64,000 bases of DNA, from positions 8,222,679-8,286,678 of the forward strand of contig NC_081337.1 in the NCBI RefSeq assembly GCF_022539665.2, given 5' to 3'. The stretch is from Daphnia carinata. Its lineage: Eukaryota; Arthropoda; Branchiopoda; Diplostraca; Daphniidae. The notes under the pieces are model-generated. The model did no database searches. It saw only the letters and a program-made list of their open reading frames with translations, and had not been told where the DNA came from. Positions 1-13,600 of this stretch are shown here, in pieces. Position numbers and translations under genes: made by a program. The first letter of the stretch is position 1, and each line of letters begins with the position of its first letter.

Positions 1-336
1 GAAACCGTAGGCAAAAATGAAAAAAAGGCATTAGAACTATTTACAAAATTCCACTACATTGTTTCCAACCCAAAATTTTTTCTGCCAATATGTTGTAAGT
101 ACAAAGTTGCACAGACATAGACTTCAATACGTTGAATTCCAAGAAACATGATATGTAATTCACCTAGAGCTCTTGAAGGGGTTGAAAATATTAGAATCGA
201 TGTGCCATCGATCAGGATATTACATCTAGAAAGAGGTAGCACGGGAAAATGAACGTAATGCGACTGAAAAAATTGACGGGCGAAAAATTACCATAATAAA
301 CAGGTACTAAAGAAAAAAATATAATTATAAACTCAC

Positions 337-502
337 CTGAAATGGAGAGTCCCGGACGAGAGTATTCTTTATCCCAGGGTCTCCTCGATGCCCCCGTTAG
401 GTATCCAAGAGTGAATTTGTCAGCGTTGCCTTGTTGCCAGGTGTAGAAGGATAACATTAGATTAACCAACATCCATTCGAAATGTACTGAAGGCAGCCTC
501 AT
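337..502 (-). CDS. Probable first coding exon of a receptor guanylate cyclase/ANF-receptor-like protein (partial, runs off left edge)
   Basis: The exon begins with ATG at 502 and ends at a strong donor (AG|GTGAGT) after position 337, so it covers 55 codons plus one base. The N-terminus is hydrophobic enough for a signal peptide (about residues 1-27). It is followed by FTLGYLTGASRR and then KEYSRPGLSISG, which resembles from memory the start of the extracellular ligand-binding domain of arthropod receptor guanylate cyclases, where SISG is followed by an AIxLAV helix. The phase-1 junction after the final Gly fits that continuation. No second exon is recognisable between 1 and 336, so intron 1 probably runs out of the window. 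A related cyclase pseudogene lies at 24-27 kb. It could instead belong to another periplasmic-binding-type receptor. Family call is moderate. Confidence 0.45.
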
Positions 503-3500
503 TTTTTTATTGGGTTTTCTTTCGCCCCGAATTTAAGCAGTTCATAAATTATGCACTTTCGATTGCACGTTTCCTTTGTCTGACATGTATGTATGCCTCT
601 CCCCTCAGTTGAACATTGAGATAATGAAACTTCGATTTTCAACTGAAGTAATCTGGGAACAAAAGGTTGTCATAAAAATTCAGATAACGATTTTTAATGT
701 CCCAGTTGCGATGCGAGTGGTTTATTCTTTGCTCGTTACATCACTTCGTTAAACGTTGACCACCTCTAACGTCTTGCCACTAGGAGTTGGTATTCTAGCA
801 GCGTCGTCTGTAACTTACAGTGAGAGGGAAAGGCCTAGAAAAAACAGTATACCAAGTCAAAATATAATAATCGAAGTTTAAATACGATAGATAAAGGGGT
901 GGAAAAAGCAAAGGAAGTTGCCAGATCGTATCAAATAATCATCTAAATTGTTGCTTAATTTTCATCCCGCCATTTTGCCTTAGTGCACGTCTGAACTTTC
1001 GTCAGTGTGTTGCAAAAAGTTGTCATGCGATCAAGCTACAATCGGCTGGCAACATGTACACCTTACTGAACTTCCTCGTTTCGTTATTTCTTCCCTTTCT
1101 TTTTTGGACGGAAAACTTTTACCAAACGTCGTATGACAACAGCCACCACCACACTTGCAAGTACGTATGAACAGAACAAAAAGCCCACGAGGCTTACACG
1201 GGTTGTTCGTTGCTTGGGCGATTGAAGCTTTTCGTGAGGGTTGATAGCTGGTAAGATAAAAAATCCCCAAATCCAACGTTTTCGTGTACGACCACTAAAA
1301 AAAGTGAATAGTTCTTTTCAGACGAATTACTTGGAGGCGTGAGGTTTGCCTTCGTCAAGTGAAACGCGATGAAATGGACCCAAACCGCCAATTACTGCTG
1401 CTGTTACAAAAAAAAAAAGGAACGTGAAAAAGCCCGATCTGTATAGAATACACCACGTCGCCAAGAGACTTGTTACACCACTGGGCAAATGAAAAAATAG
1501 ACCGAAAGGGGAAGCCGCCTTTTGTCGTACGGATGTCGGCGTGTGATGGCGAAGAAATGCGGGAGTCGAACAGAGAAATGGTGAGGTCTGTTGCTCTTCT
1601 ATTTTTCCATGTCTCTCTTACTAGGATCATCCGGGAACAATCGATAGTTACAGTAACCACCTGCTGGCTCATTTGCATCGTGTCCTAGTCTTTCGACGTG
1701 TTACGTTGTTACAAGACAATCACCTTGTTGTCAATGACGAACCCACGACGAAACCTGGGAAATCCCTCATTACGCATTCCTACATGAAGTCAGGGTTGTG
1801 GTGTGTCGTCAATTTTTTTTTAACGCAGTTTTTTAACCTCAGTTTTACATTACTTTTTGTATTAGTGCTATTCCTGGCGGATTTGGAACAAATTGATTCG
1901 ATGAACCCATTGCCATTTTCTGCCGTCTTTCGTCATCGCAATTGGGTGATACAAGACGCTACTTAAGGTTCGGGCAAGACAGAACATCCAGTAGGAAAGG
2001 ACAAATTAGTTTTCTTTTACCTGATTGGCGGCTGGCTCCAGCTGCCGAGTCCTTTAATAATGACAAAACGCCGAGCGTGATAGACGGCTGCCCACCGTTC
2101 AGCGCCTGACTGGCAAGAAGAACGCTCAAGTGGGTCATACATACGCATAAACGTACCGGGTGTGAACGGTATACATCGTTGACAAGTTTTTTTGTAAGTA
2201 TAAAAGAAAGCCCAAAAGAATAAAGAGCAATTTCTGCAGGAGGCTGTACAACCTATGTGTTACTACCGACTTTCTCACTTCTTTTCTTTTTTCTAGCAAT
2301 CGTTCTGCCGTCAGCAACGTATGAAATGGGGAAAAAAGGAACTTAATTGTCACTACGTCGATCCCAGCTGGAACCACCATTCTGATATTTGATGACGAGC
2401 ATAGAAACAGGCACTACTGTACCAGCAACTCATTATTCCAATTCGTTGATTTGTAAACCGAAGGGGGAGGCAACTTCACAACGCACCAGCACCCTCAACA
2501 CTTTCACCTGGGGTAAGTCAATGATTTCACTTTCGTTTACACCTTTGCTGTAAACGGCTCCGCCAATCACTTAAGACTGTTATGATATGTCAAAAAGTTA
2601 TTGCGCAAAACCACATTCGCTAGCACTGAACGATATTGGCTAAAATGGAACTGCGAGAGTCGTGTGTGGGTTTAGGTTTTTAATCGGCCGTAGCCGGAGA
2701 CGTTCATATTTAGCTCCGACCAAGCAGAGGAGCGCGGGCCGACTGGTGCTCAGATCGGGTAGAGCAGGACCTTGCATCGTCATGGTACGCATATAGGGCC
2801 TTTCCTTGTACATCTGCCCCTTCTACGTACAGAGTCTATCGGGTTTGACTCGTCTGTTGTTTTGGTACATTAAAGTTTGATGAACGGTCATCCTTGCTCA
2901 TATACATTTCCCCGTTTTTGCATAAAGCGGTAACGTATGCGTTCCAAACCGACATAAAGAAAACAGTCAGTAATGAAGTCGCCCATTTCAAATAGGTACA
3001 CACTGCTCGGGGTTTGCTAAATTCAACAGATTTATTTACTTTGCTGGATAAGCTCCAGACTGAATCGATTTTTCTCATACTTTTTCATTGATATTTCTTT
3101 TAAAACAAACAATGATGAATTAGGATCGTATCATTTTTGCAAAAGACGACGACATACATGGGGCCTTTTTTTCCAACGTTTTGCCCTTTTTTTTTATGTC
3201 ACTTGTTGGATCAAAATGCATCCACGTTTCGTCGTTTGTCTCCCCACGCAATCGACCTGCTTTAGGAAATTTGATTGGTGTATTATTCTGTCCCGTCATG
3301 TTTAAACTAGGCTGTACCAAAAGCCTACGGTTGCCTGGTGACAGGTCATCAACGAAGTTATCTTATTTTTATTTTATTTTTTTGCTTTTTTTCTGTTTCT
3401 CGCTCTGCAATTTGTTATATTTTCCCTTGCTTGTTGCAATGCTATTTTTAAGGCGGGTCTCATGCGTGTCTGAACACGGGAGGAAAATGGCGACTGCAAG

Positions 3501-5753
3501 GAGCATTTCCTTCCCTTGGCGGTCCCCTTTTGCCAGGGACAAATTCAAAGACGGGAAACAATCGATTGCTCTTTCTCGCCTAAGTCATACATTATAAAAT
3601 AGGATGCTATAACATTGTTCAGCAATGGTTTTCCATAAATTGAACTTGAATGGCATAGAGTGCCTTGCGTGTGCGCTTGCTTAAAATATTCAATGATACC
3701 AAAGTAGAACGGCCTCATCAGCAGTAGATGGCAGACAACGACAAGGGCATTTTCAAAACTTTGCTTAAAAACCAGTGGGCGGTATTCCGTAGGCGTGGCT
3801 TGCAAATAAACTGAGGCAATAGCCATTCGTGCAACAGTGCAAGAAAGCTTAATGAATCAAATAAAGTAATGCTGTAGCATGGTGACATTTGCCAAGTCAC
3901 TTTGGGAGCGTCTCACTCTGTACCGCAATCCAGCCACCGTCTAAAATAATTAGGGAAAGTAATTATTCTTTTTTGCTGTGAAAATAAAAAGAGTGTTAGC
4001 GTAGTACGTCAGTCCTGTTTGACGCATTGCGCTTTTAAATGCGGTTGTAGAAAATTGCTTAGGAAACGAGAAATAAAAGATCGAAAAATTAGAATAGCAA
4101 ATGGCCCTCGTCTTCTACAGAAAAAGGCCTACGTGAGCCGGACAGGCGCTTTGCATCATATGGCAAACTTTATCCGGCGTCATGAAAAAAAAAAAAGAAG
4201 ACTACGGGGGAAATGAATATTTCACGTGATTTCCTTGCCATATTCGACGGGCGAATATAACTCTCCTCAATACTTGGCAGATATTTATAGTCTCTATGAT
4301 TATGTAGGAGGCTTAGTGAGAAGTGTGTTCTGTATTAAAGTAGGATATAAAAAAGCGGATAAAGTTGCTGGGCGATTCCTTTTTTCTCTATAAAGGTTTA
4401 ACAAATAAATCATCCACGCGCCGAATGTTTTGCTGCTTGCGATGAAACCTAAATTGAAAAAAAAAAAAGATGAAAGAGATGAGCTCCGTTGTACGCTCAG
4501 AAGGACGTCGCTCTCAACGCATAGTCTCCGCGTACTTAATCCTATCGAGGCTTAGTACACGTAGATGTATACTCGCTTCCAAATCTGGCCTATCGCAAAT
4601 CTTTCTTGTTTTTATCAATCAGTTCATAAGAATGAATCTCTGTATATTCACCAACTTGGGTGTACTGCGCGTGGGCTGAATTTTCCCTTTTGACACAATT
4701 TCTTTTGTTTTTGGATCTTTCGTGTCGTGGTTCAGTAAAAACATTTTTTTTACCCCTGTGGCCAATGCCCACTCACTTTTTTTTTGCTTAAAAGATCGAC
4801 ACCAGCTGCTGTTGAAACAAGGCAATTCTGGCAACTGCCAAACTTGCCAGTAGGTGGTGGGCCCACGCACATTTCCCCAGCAACTATTCGCTTTTCAAGA
4901 GCATGTAAACTATTAATAGTTCTTCGACCTGCGCCGAATCGCCAAGGTGAGGGGGAGGGGGGGGACATCATTTTCAAATTCTGACGACTGATATGCCACC
5001 AATAATAATTATAATCCCAACAATGTGACGCATTGTTTAGCAAATTCTCTTCCTGGACACATATTTCAGCATCACTTGGTTTTGCATTTTCAAAATAGTT
5101 GAAGATGCATATCCAAAAAGTTTTTTTTTTAGTTTTTTTTGTTACAAATCCTCGTGGGGATGCGAATTGAAATTGAACGAAATTTAATTTGAAATTCTAC
5201 TTTTTTTCCAAGGGCTTTTCGTTCCTTTCTTTTTATGGCTTGGTGTTATAAAAATAAAATGACAATCATTCCCGAACGAATGTAGCCCATAAAGGCTACC
5301 ATCTAGCGGTAATTTTATAAGCTTATCTCTTCTCTTTCCCCAAAATCGATCGCCCCGTCAAGACGGATACATGTCGCGATGCAATCGATATTTCACAACA
5401 ATTAATCAGTCGATTGGATAAAAAAGAAAATACTCGTTTTGTTTTTTAAAGCAAGTTTATTTCCATGGAAAACATTTTCTTTTGTTAGGGCATCCTCTTT
5501 TTCTTTTGACGTGTTTTTTTTTTTGAGAAATCATGTTTACTTTTTATCTCAACCCGCCCACTTACTGATATATCTCATGAGTTTTCGTTTTTTTTTTGGC
5601 TCCTCTTTTAGGTTTTGGACCCGTATATAAAAATGATGTCTACTCGCATACTGCAGCCGACACATTAGAAAGAAAACAAAAAAACCTTCGAGGATTCATC
5701 AACGAAACTTCACGCATGATTATGGAATGGGAAGGAAAGCAGAGAAGCACGCG
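503..5753. other. Intergenic region with no recognised gene
   Basis: About 5.2 kb lies between the left-edge minus-strand exon and the 3' end of the GT92 gene. It contains only short unrelated open frames, T-rich tracts and a G-run near 4950-4966. A TTTATT at 5456-5461, read as AATAAA on the minus strand, is a candidate poly(A) signal about 300 bases after the glycosyltransferase stop codon. No family resemblance, tRNA cloverleaf or repeat structure was seen by eye. Confidence 0.5.
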
Positions 5754-8012
5754 TCAACTGGATAATGGAGACAAGGTAGAAGTAGTTGTAGTAGCATTAG
5801 CAATAGTTGTAGCAATGGTAGCCAATGACGTTCGCAGTGGCTGTTGATTAGCAGTTATCGGTAAAAGAGCCGGACAGTACTGTCCGAATTGTTCAAATCT
5901 ATGACGGACAGCGTTGACTAGAGCGTCGCCGTATTTCCAGGCCGAGCGGTCCTGAATGGAAGGGTTGGCTAGGCAAGTGTCGCCGCCAAACTCGCACGTC
6001 CGGTAATGATGCATCACGGCCAGCGAGTCCGGCACGTGGGCGGCGACGTGTCCGGCTCGAAATTCCCACACAAAATGGTTGCCAACTTCGACGACGGCCC
6101 TGGGCCGGCAGATGTATTTGGATCGGATTCTGTCGGAAAGGTACGCGATCAATACGGATTCATTTTTATTGAACTATCGAAATGTTAGCAAACCGGTGAG
6201 GATGAAGTTTGAAGTTGCGTCTCGTTTTGCGCAAACTGATCAAATCCAGATGTCGGCTGGAAGTTGTGGCGCTCCATGCGGAATGGACGCCGGTATCGTC
6301 GGGCCACGACAAATAGAAAAAGGCATTTCTGAAATAGTAGGCGCCAATTTGGTAACCGTTATGACTGTTGGCGCTGCTATGGATACCGCTGGCAACAGTG
6401 TTATTGGCCAATAACGTGGAAGCAATCAACTCGGTGAGCGTGAATTTAGTGCGTGGAACAATCAACTCGTCTAGGTCGATCATGAGCAAGTACTGACTGT
6501 CGAACATGTGCCGGTAGAGGCAGTCGTTGAGCGAGGCGAAGATTCCTGCGAAACATCAAGAAAAATGTAGGATGCCACATCGTGGGAATCATTTAAACGA
6601 AAATTACCTTCCGTGCGGATCTCCTTTTGTGAGACAACATCGAGCTGGCTCCATGGAAGAACTTCCACTAGACCTTGCTCGATATAGCGGCGGAGAACAC
6701 AATCGCAGTTCTCGCCAACCGTATGGTTGTAGAAGGTGAAATGAGAAACGCCAAGGAGCCGATGGATCTCGATGAATTCAATCAGCTGATCAACCCTATT
6801 GAAACTATAGTGAAGCGGTTTGACGCAGACACTCAGCTGATGTTTTGGATTGTTCCGGATTTCAAGATCATCTGAGTATCGAATAATGGGCAATAAATTG
6901 CCGGTGGGTGAATCTGCCCAGTGACCGTAAGTGGCATTGAATTCAGACATGGTAGATGTCGCTCGGATGGGCAAATCGTGATCCGGCATGGCTGGATGCT
7001 CATTGGTTGAGATGGAAACAAATTCTGGAAGCGAGCGGGAATAATTGACTGGCCAATTTTTCGAAGACAATGGACACAGGATGAAGACAGCGCTATAGCG
7101 CAAGTTCCAGTGCTCGCGTATTGTTTTAATTTGAGCCGGAACTGCGGTCCAGTTTGCGGTGCCGTTGGTCGCCCATCCGAATTGGCACCAAAGACGGTCC
7201 GGTTTTTTTGTCTTGGCCACCCCAATGACACGTACCGTTCCAGCGCCAGGATTGTTGCTGACCGTGTCGTCCAGGTAGGCCGAATAGACAAAACACTTTT
7301 CGCGTCCAGCCACCGGCTGCCACGGACAGACCGAACGTCCCTGGAAGCAAAACCAAAGTTGGCTGACCCAAGCGTCTCGACTTTGCTCCTGCGGAAGGCG
7401 CTTGAGCCACTCGCCTGCAGTCAAAGTATTGGAAGTTTCATGAATTAGATTAGCTGGACCACGGGCCAGCGGGCCGCCAGCAGAAGCGTTCGTGTCGCCG
7501 ACGACGGCAGTCGGGTCAGCGTGATCGGCTGCCAGTACCCGGCCAAAAGGCGCAGGTTGGCGGCCGAAGCGGAACGGCCCCACCGGACGTTTCAATTCAT
7601 GGCGTTTGGAGGACAACGAAGATGTCGACGTCGACGACGACGACGGCAACTGTGACAGCGCCGACAGTGGCCGAAAGGAGCGAGGGTGAGATTTACCGGC
7701 CGTGCTGCTGGACAATTCGCTGCGCATCACCATCACTTGAGTCACGATCATCACCAGAAGGAAGAAGACGAAAAAGACGGCCAGCAAGTAGGCGTTGTCC
7801 GCCCTCACGGCTGATGTAGCGCCCGAGGATCCCGACGATGTTCGTTTACCATTGCCTTTGCCGAATGAATTTCGCGTCGTTGTTGGCGTCGTCCTAGCGG
7901 GACTCGTCAAACTCAGTCGACACTTGAAGACCATGCGGCTAATGCGCCGCGTCAGCGCCGCTTTCCACAGCATTTTTTTTTTTGCTTGTTTGGGTGTGTG
8001 CGTCAATGTCAA
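5754..8012 (-). CDS. Glycosyltransferase family 92 (DUF23-type) type II membrane protein
   Basis: Three exons join in frame: 8012-6608, 6545-6194 and 6129-5754, with small GT-AG introns (60 and 64 bp), giving 710 residues. A short cytoplasmic basic tail precedes one membrane segment (about residues 74-96), as expected for a Golgi type II glycosyltransferase, followed by a low-complexity stem. The GT92 core starts near residue 393 (LSVCVKPLHY, then IEIHRLLGVSHFTFYNH). The likely metal/nucleotide-sugar binding motif MIDLDELIVP lies at about 490-499, and a C-terminal HxxxxF region with the CRPRAVVEVGNH motif lies in the last exon. Family members in nematodes transfer galactose to N-glycan core fucose; the substrate here is inferred only. 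An in-frame Met 13 codons downstream (MLWKAAL) could be the real start. The Thr/Ser-rich C-terminal tail is not conserved in the family as far as I recall. Confidence 0.86.
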
Positions 8013-10615
8013 CTTGGGCAGTGAGAGAGACAGAAGCGGATAAAGGTTCTTTCTTTTTTTAAATTTTAATTATGGGGGGGGAAAAAGGGTGAGAGATTAC
8101 AAAAAAGATAGGACTGCGTCGTCAAGTATCGTCCAGCTGGACGAAGCTTGACGGTTCGGGATAACCCTGCAATCGATCCTACATGTTTTTTTTTCTAATT
8201 TCTGCCTCTCTCTCTAAACTAGCGTTTACCCTTCTCTCTCTCTCTATCACGCCGACAAGCTCCAAGTCACCTGTAAGGAGACAATACCTGATTGTAAAAC
8301 GAACAGAGGCAATTTTGAATTGAAAACAAATTTTGAAAATGTCAAATGTGTGACAAAGGAATTTATGAATGGGCACATGCTTACAATAGTAATTTTACCT
8401 GATAAGATTTCGATGACTCGGCGATGAGGAGAACAAAAGCCGAACGATAGAAAGAGAGAAAGATGGTGTGAAGAGGCGGCCACGTTTAGCTGCGCCCGAA
8501 TCGGTTGAGGTGGCGCTGTTGAATCCGAACGGGGGTTTACTTGCGTCCAGGCCCTGGCGGAAAAAAATACCTCTCTCCCTTTCAACTCTCTCTCTCTCTG
8601 TATGGTATCTTTTCTATCAAACACAATCAGCGCCGTCGCTGTACGCTTCGACCTCCCTTCCCCCGTTTGTGCCGCTCGACGCCCCTTTGGTCCAGCTTCG
8701 GTTTGCTGCACGGCATCCAAAAAGCAGCCGCTCTTCTTTGCGTTTGACACTGCTAGCCTTACGAATTACAATTACAATGGAGGCGAATATCGAAGGAGGG
8801 GAAGGACGAGAGAAAAAAAAAAAGAAAAATAAAGAAATCAAACACGACGGAGGCCACACGGCGAGTTCTGAGGCGTCGGTGGCCTTTCCCTCGACAAAGG
8901 GTCGGGTCGTACTCGATCGATGATCTCGCTTTTGTCTCTTTGGGTTACTTTGGGCTCCAAAGGCCATGCACACATTTTCAGGAGCTATAAAAGTACGCGC
9001 ACATAGGCATCGAAAAATATTCTTTATCATTTGTACAACGCCGGCGCACTCGGTACGAACGCACCTCTTCTCCCGCCTACACACCTCCTCCCGCGAAAAA
9101 GACGAAACCTTTTTTCTTTCCCTCTCTATTATATAAAGGTACATAGAGTCTACTCGTTATTGCTGTTGCTACGTGCCCGAATTGAACTACAAGTCATTCG
9201 CTCGTTTACCTCCCTCATATTTTTCTACACGTTCCACCCCCCTCCTTTTCCCGCTTATTGTTATTCAGTCTCATTTTTCTTTCGATCCTGTGCTCGTCGT
9301 CGTCTTCTTCATTATTCATTGATGCACACGTATCCGAATTTCCCCTTTTCCCGACTGCCTATCGGTGCGCCAACTAGCGGAAGAGTGCGCGTGGCCTCCG
9401 CATTATTTCGGTTCACGGAATATAGACATGTATACACATGTGCTACCGTTGGATCATGACTTTGAATACGTCTAACATCGTCAAAAGCGACCCAACCCCT
9501 AAAACTACCCTCTTTTCCAATCTACTCTATCCTAGCTTGAGCAGACGTCCACCTGTCGTCATTACCGGCCTTTTGGGGTTTTGTTATTCATCAAGACGGT
9601 ACATTTATAGCCGTCAAACTTTCTCCCTTTTTTTCACGTCGTTTGCTACTGCGGGCTTTTCATCATCATGGAAAAGTTGGCCAGACAAGAACTCCACCGC
9701 CCGTTCCTTTTTTTTTTCTTGTTTGTATGTGAGAGCCTTGGATCGATGATGATAACTTCTTTTTGCAACCAGCGGTAGAAGAGGCGTTCTATTGGCTTCC
9801 ACGCCGTTAAAGGGCCTATGATAGGCAATCAGTTCGTCAAACGTCAAGATTGACATTTGCTGGATTTCTTATTGATTAGCTGCCACTTGCCAAAAATTAG
9901 CGTCTATATAGAAGGCGCCTTGCATTGGATAGATTTTGTTATTCTAGTACTTAACTTTAAAACGTATGGGAAACAAAATTTTAATTCAATGCGGAATCAA
10001 GAGACGTCGCAGTTTTAAAAACTGCGGGGTCTTATTTTGCACTGAATTTGAATGATGAGAAAATCATTTAACATTCGAGCTGGGAGTTGCTTGCGATATG
10101 TAACGCTCGGCACTCAGCCCGTCTCATTTATGTATAGGAGTCGAGCGACATGAACCCCATCGGACGAATCGATAAGTTTGGCCGGCTGTCAGTACCGAAT
10201 AGAGAAGGAACGCGTGTACGTATACATTATTGGAGGGAGAACTGATGTATGGAAAAAATAAAACCCACCAAGGGCAGCGTCGTCGCCGCGCGCATATCCG
10301 CCCGTTTTGATGCAACTTCATCGACGAAACGTTGCCGGATCGTGAAACAGCATTCGATCGATAACGACATAGAGTGTAGCTCTCCTCTAGGTTGTTATCA
10401 AAACGGGAAAAGGGGGGAAGCCGGCCCACGATCGAGGGGCAACCAACGGCCCTGTATGGGAGGTTGCCCGCAGTACAGACGACAGCTGTGCCAACTGGCG
10501 ACCTGAAACTTGTGTGGTGGTTCGTCGCTGCTGTTTCGACAAACAAACTGCATCTCTGTAGTCCTGTTGACGTAAAAGCAAAAAACAAACGACAAACGTT
10601 GAAACGGGTACAACA
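8013..10615. other. Divergent intergenic region between GT92 gene and PICK1
   Basis: The two flanking genes are transcribed away from each other, so both promoters should lie in these 2.6 kb. There are CT dinucleotide runs near 8226-8245 and 8586-8600, comparable to GAGA-type elements. TATA-like strings occur at about 8985 (CTATAAAAG) and 9130 (TATATAAAGG), both on the plus strand. Neither can be assigned to a transcript from sequence alone. No protein-coding homology was recognised. Confidence 0.4.
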
Positions 10616-13600
10616 ATGTTGTCCGACTACGAGCCAGACTTCTTTTTCGAAGAAGACAAGATGTAAGTTTATTACGACCGCAAGTTTCTATTCTACGTCA
10701 TCAGTTTATTCCGTTCGATGTTTCGAATTATTGTTATCTGTCGCATGGAAAGGGATCTGTTACTTTGTTTTGTGAATATAAGCTCTTTCCGTTTCCTTAG
10801 TTGCAATCGAGTTTTGGTATCGAAAAAAAAAACAGACTCGTTTGTCGTTCAACCGTATTACAGTACTTCGAAAGAAAAAAATATTTTTAGAGAGTCTGAA
10901 CAGTGTGGAACATCAACAAGCGAAAGGAGTGTGTTTTATGTTAATTTTCGTCGTACCAGTCCATTCTTCTTTTCGTTCTTTTCGTGCGCATCAGCTTCGG
11001 AAGGCAAAACATGTGGCCTTATTACCCTGCTCAACTACCAATGAGAGAAGATTCAATGTAAATCAATATTTTTGTTTTTGGACGTTATCTGGCGCAATTA
11101 ATGCTATGCATTTTCAACTTTTGCTATTTGTCTTTCACGGCTGCATATCTAATTCATTTCTTTTTTGCATGTGTGCATCGCTTTGTGCTATTCATGCACA
11201 CCCATTTCCCGTGTTTTAAAATGTATACCATAGTCCCGAAACGACTTACAGCGGAACTGGGTAAAAATCCTCACACATTTAGACATCACCTTTGTAGCCC
11301 GTTAGACAAACTTATAAAAAATGAGTTCCATCTTCTTAGCGACCCAATCGTTTCACATAATTTCAGTCATTCATGTCCATTTCATTTCTTGTATCCGCCT
11401 CGGCGCCACTTTCAATCGACCTACTGGCAATCGAATTTTTAGTGCATCCAACTGGGAAGACGACATGTCGATAGCCAGTCCTGCATCAGATGGAATTATT
11501 GATAGCAATAATCGGACCAACGATAATAACGATAGCGACAACCTTCCAGATGTCGTGAATTCAGACGAGCTTGAATCGTCCTCTTGCATGTTACTGGAAG
11601 TCGAAGACATTGAAGAAGAAATGCGTGGATTTTTCTGGCCAGAGAACCATCAGTAAGTGCGGTATCGTAAGTTACAAAGAACTGCAGACAACTTGGCAGT
11701 GCGTGTAAAGCACCTATTAGGTGATCGATATTTACAGCTATCCCTGTAGCCTAACATAACAATTCAGTTCCCTTGTACCAGTGGAAATCGTCCTGTATTG
11801 ATAATCCTCTTGTAACCTACCAATCTCGCTATTTTTGTGGGAAGTACGTCTGGTAATTTACGTTGGATTGTGTAGTACCAGAGCGTTAACAAGGTATGGA
11901 TCTTTAAAATGTCACCAGTAGAAAGCTGTTTCGAAATGCAGTAAATGTCTAGAATTAACCGCAATGAATCCTGCTATTAGTGTTGCAATTTTGTATGTTA
12001 GCTTGCTTGCTATCAAACCAACTGTATGATTGCTGTGATGCTTTTGTTCATAGTATTGCTTCCGTTGCAAGGGGGAAAAAAATTCTTATGTACTAACCAG
12101 CCTCTTTTCACTATTATCTATCCATCAGGGGAATGACGATTACGACAGGTTCGGTGGTCCTTGAAAAAGATGGCTCCAATCTGATTGGAATCAGCATAGG
12201 AGGAGGTGCACCTTACTGCCCGTGTCTCTACATTGTGCAGGTATCGATCAAATCCTTACACGTGGACTCTGTCAGCTGCCAATGTTTTCATTCTTTCTGT
12301 TTGTTTCCAGATCTTTGACAATACGCCAGCTGCTAAAGAAGGAACTCTTCAAAGTGGAGATGAAATAACGGGAGTGGATAACATTTCAGTCAAAGGCAAA
12401 ACAAAATCCGAAGTAGCAAAGATGATCCAAGCAGCCCAGAGGTATACGATCACATGCAATAAAAGTTTGAAATGATTGTAATCTTCTCTAACCTTTATTT
12501 GATTCTTGACGACAGCTCAGTCACGATTCGCTACAACAAGCTTCACGCGGAACCTGCCCAAGGCAAAACTTTGGATTTGATATTGAAGAAAGTCAAGCAC
12601 CGCCTCGTCGAGAACATGTCCAGCTCGACGGCCGACGCACTAGGACTCTCAAGGGCCATCCTTTGCAACGACAGTTTGCTGAAACGCCTAGAAGACTTGA
12701 AGCGTTGTGAGGGCATGTACAGAGGGTTGGTCGAGGTATATTTACTTGTCATTAGTTTCAAGTTGTTACGTCTGTTGACGCGATGTCGTTATATTCGTCG
12801 TTTGGCGCGGGAATTGACTTCATTATAGCACACTAGACGTCTTCTTCGTTCTTATTACGATCTGTCCCAAACGTATAAAGGTAAAAGATATACGACTGGA
12901 AATCTTGCCAAGAGTGGATGATGAAAAAAAATCTTTAATATTCTCTTGTGTTGTAGATTTCGGTAACATCTTTTCGACAATCGGCGTCCGTGAGTTACAG
13001 CCGCGAGCCAGCGAAGTTTTCACAAAGTTTGGAGAGATCCATCGGCAGATGGAACGTTACGGTGTCCAAATGATTAAACAACTCAAGCCGGTATTTGGAC
13101 ATTTGCCAACTTTCTCGTCCATCCCCTGACAAACTCTTTACTCCAATTTTCTCGCAAAATCAAGGTACTGGCGGACTTGGGTACTTTTCTTCATAAGGCT
13201 ATTCCCGACACACGGATGACCATCGGCCGGTACGCCGACGCAAAGTTTGAATACCTCTCATATTGCTTAAAGGTTCCGTATAAAACTATATTTGGCTTTA
13301 AATGGATACATTCATTGACAATGTGATGAAATCAGGTGAAGGAAATGGACGACGAGGAACAGAGCTACCATTCACTGCAAGAGCCTTCCTATCGTATCGA
13401 AACTGGAAACTACGAGTACCGGTAATAAAATGGAATATGTAGCCAATAGGCATGTGCTATCTTTTGATTTATCGATTGGCTTTACGTCACACAGACTGGT
13501 TCTTCGATGTCGGCAAGATGCCAGGGCTCGATTCGCAGCTCTACGGTCTGATGTTCAGGTATGCAAAACTTTGTTGTTTTAATCAAATGGAAAAAAAAAC

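Noticed and set aside
8980-9140. TATA-like strings on the plus strand near 8985 and 9130
   Set aside because: No plus-strand gene begins close downstream; PICK1 starts 1.5 kb away. AT-rich matches of this kind are expected by chance.
9614-10588. Minus-strand ORFs between the GT92 and PICK1 genes
   Set aside because: No splice-phase partners, no recognisable motif and ordinary length for chance frames.
11321-11464. Upstream Met (11321) as start of the alternative PICK1 exon
   Set aside because: The first 48 codons are hydrophobic, T-rich sequence unlike the rest of the exon, with acceptor-like TTTCAG inside. The Met at 11465 is the more plausible start.
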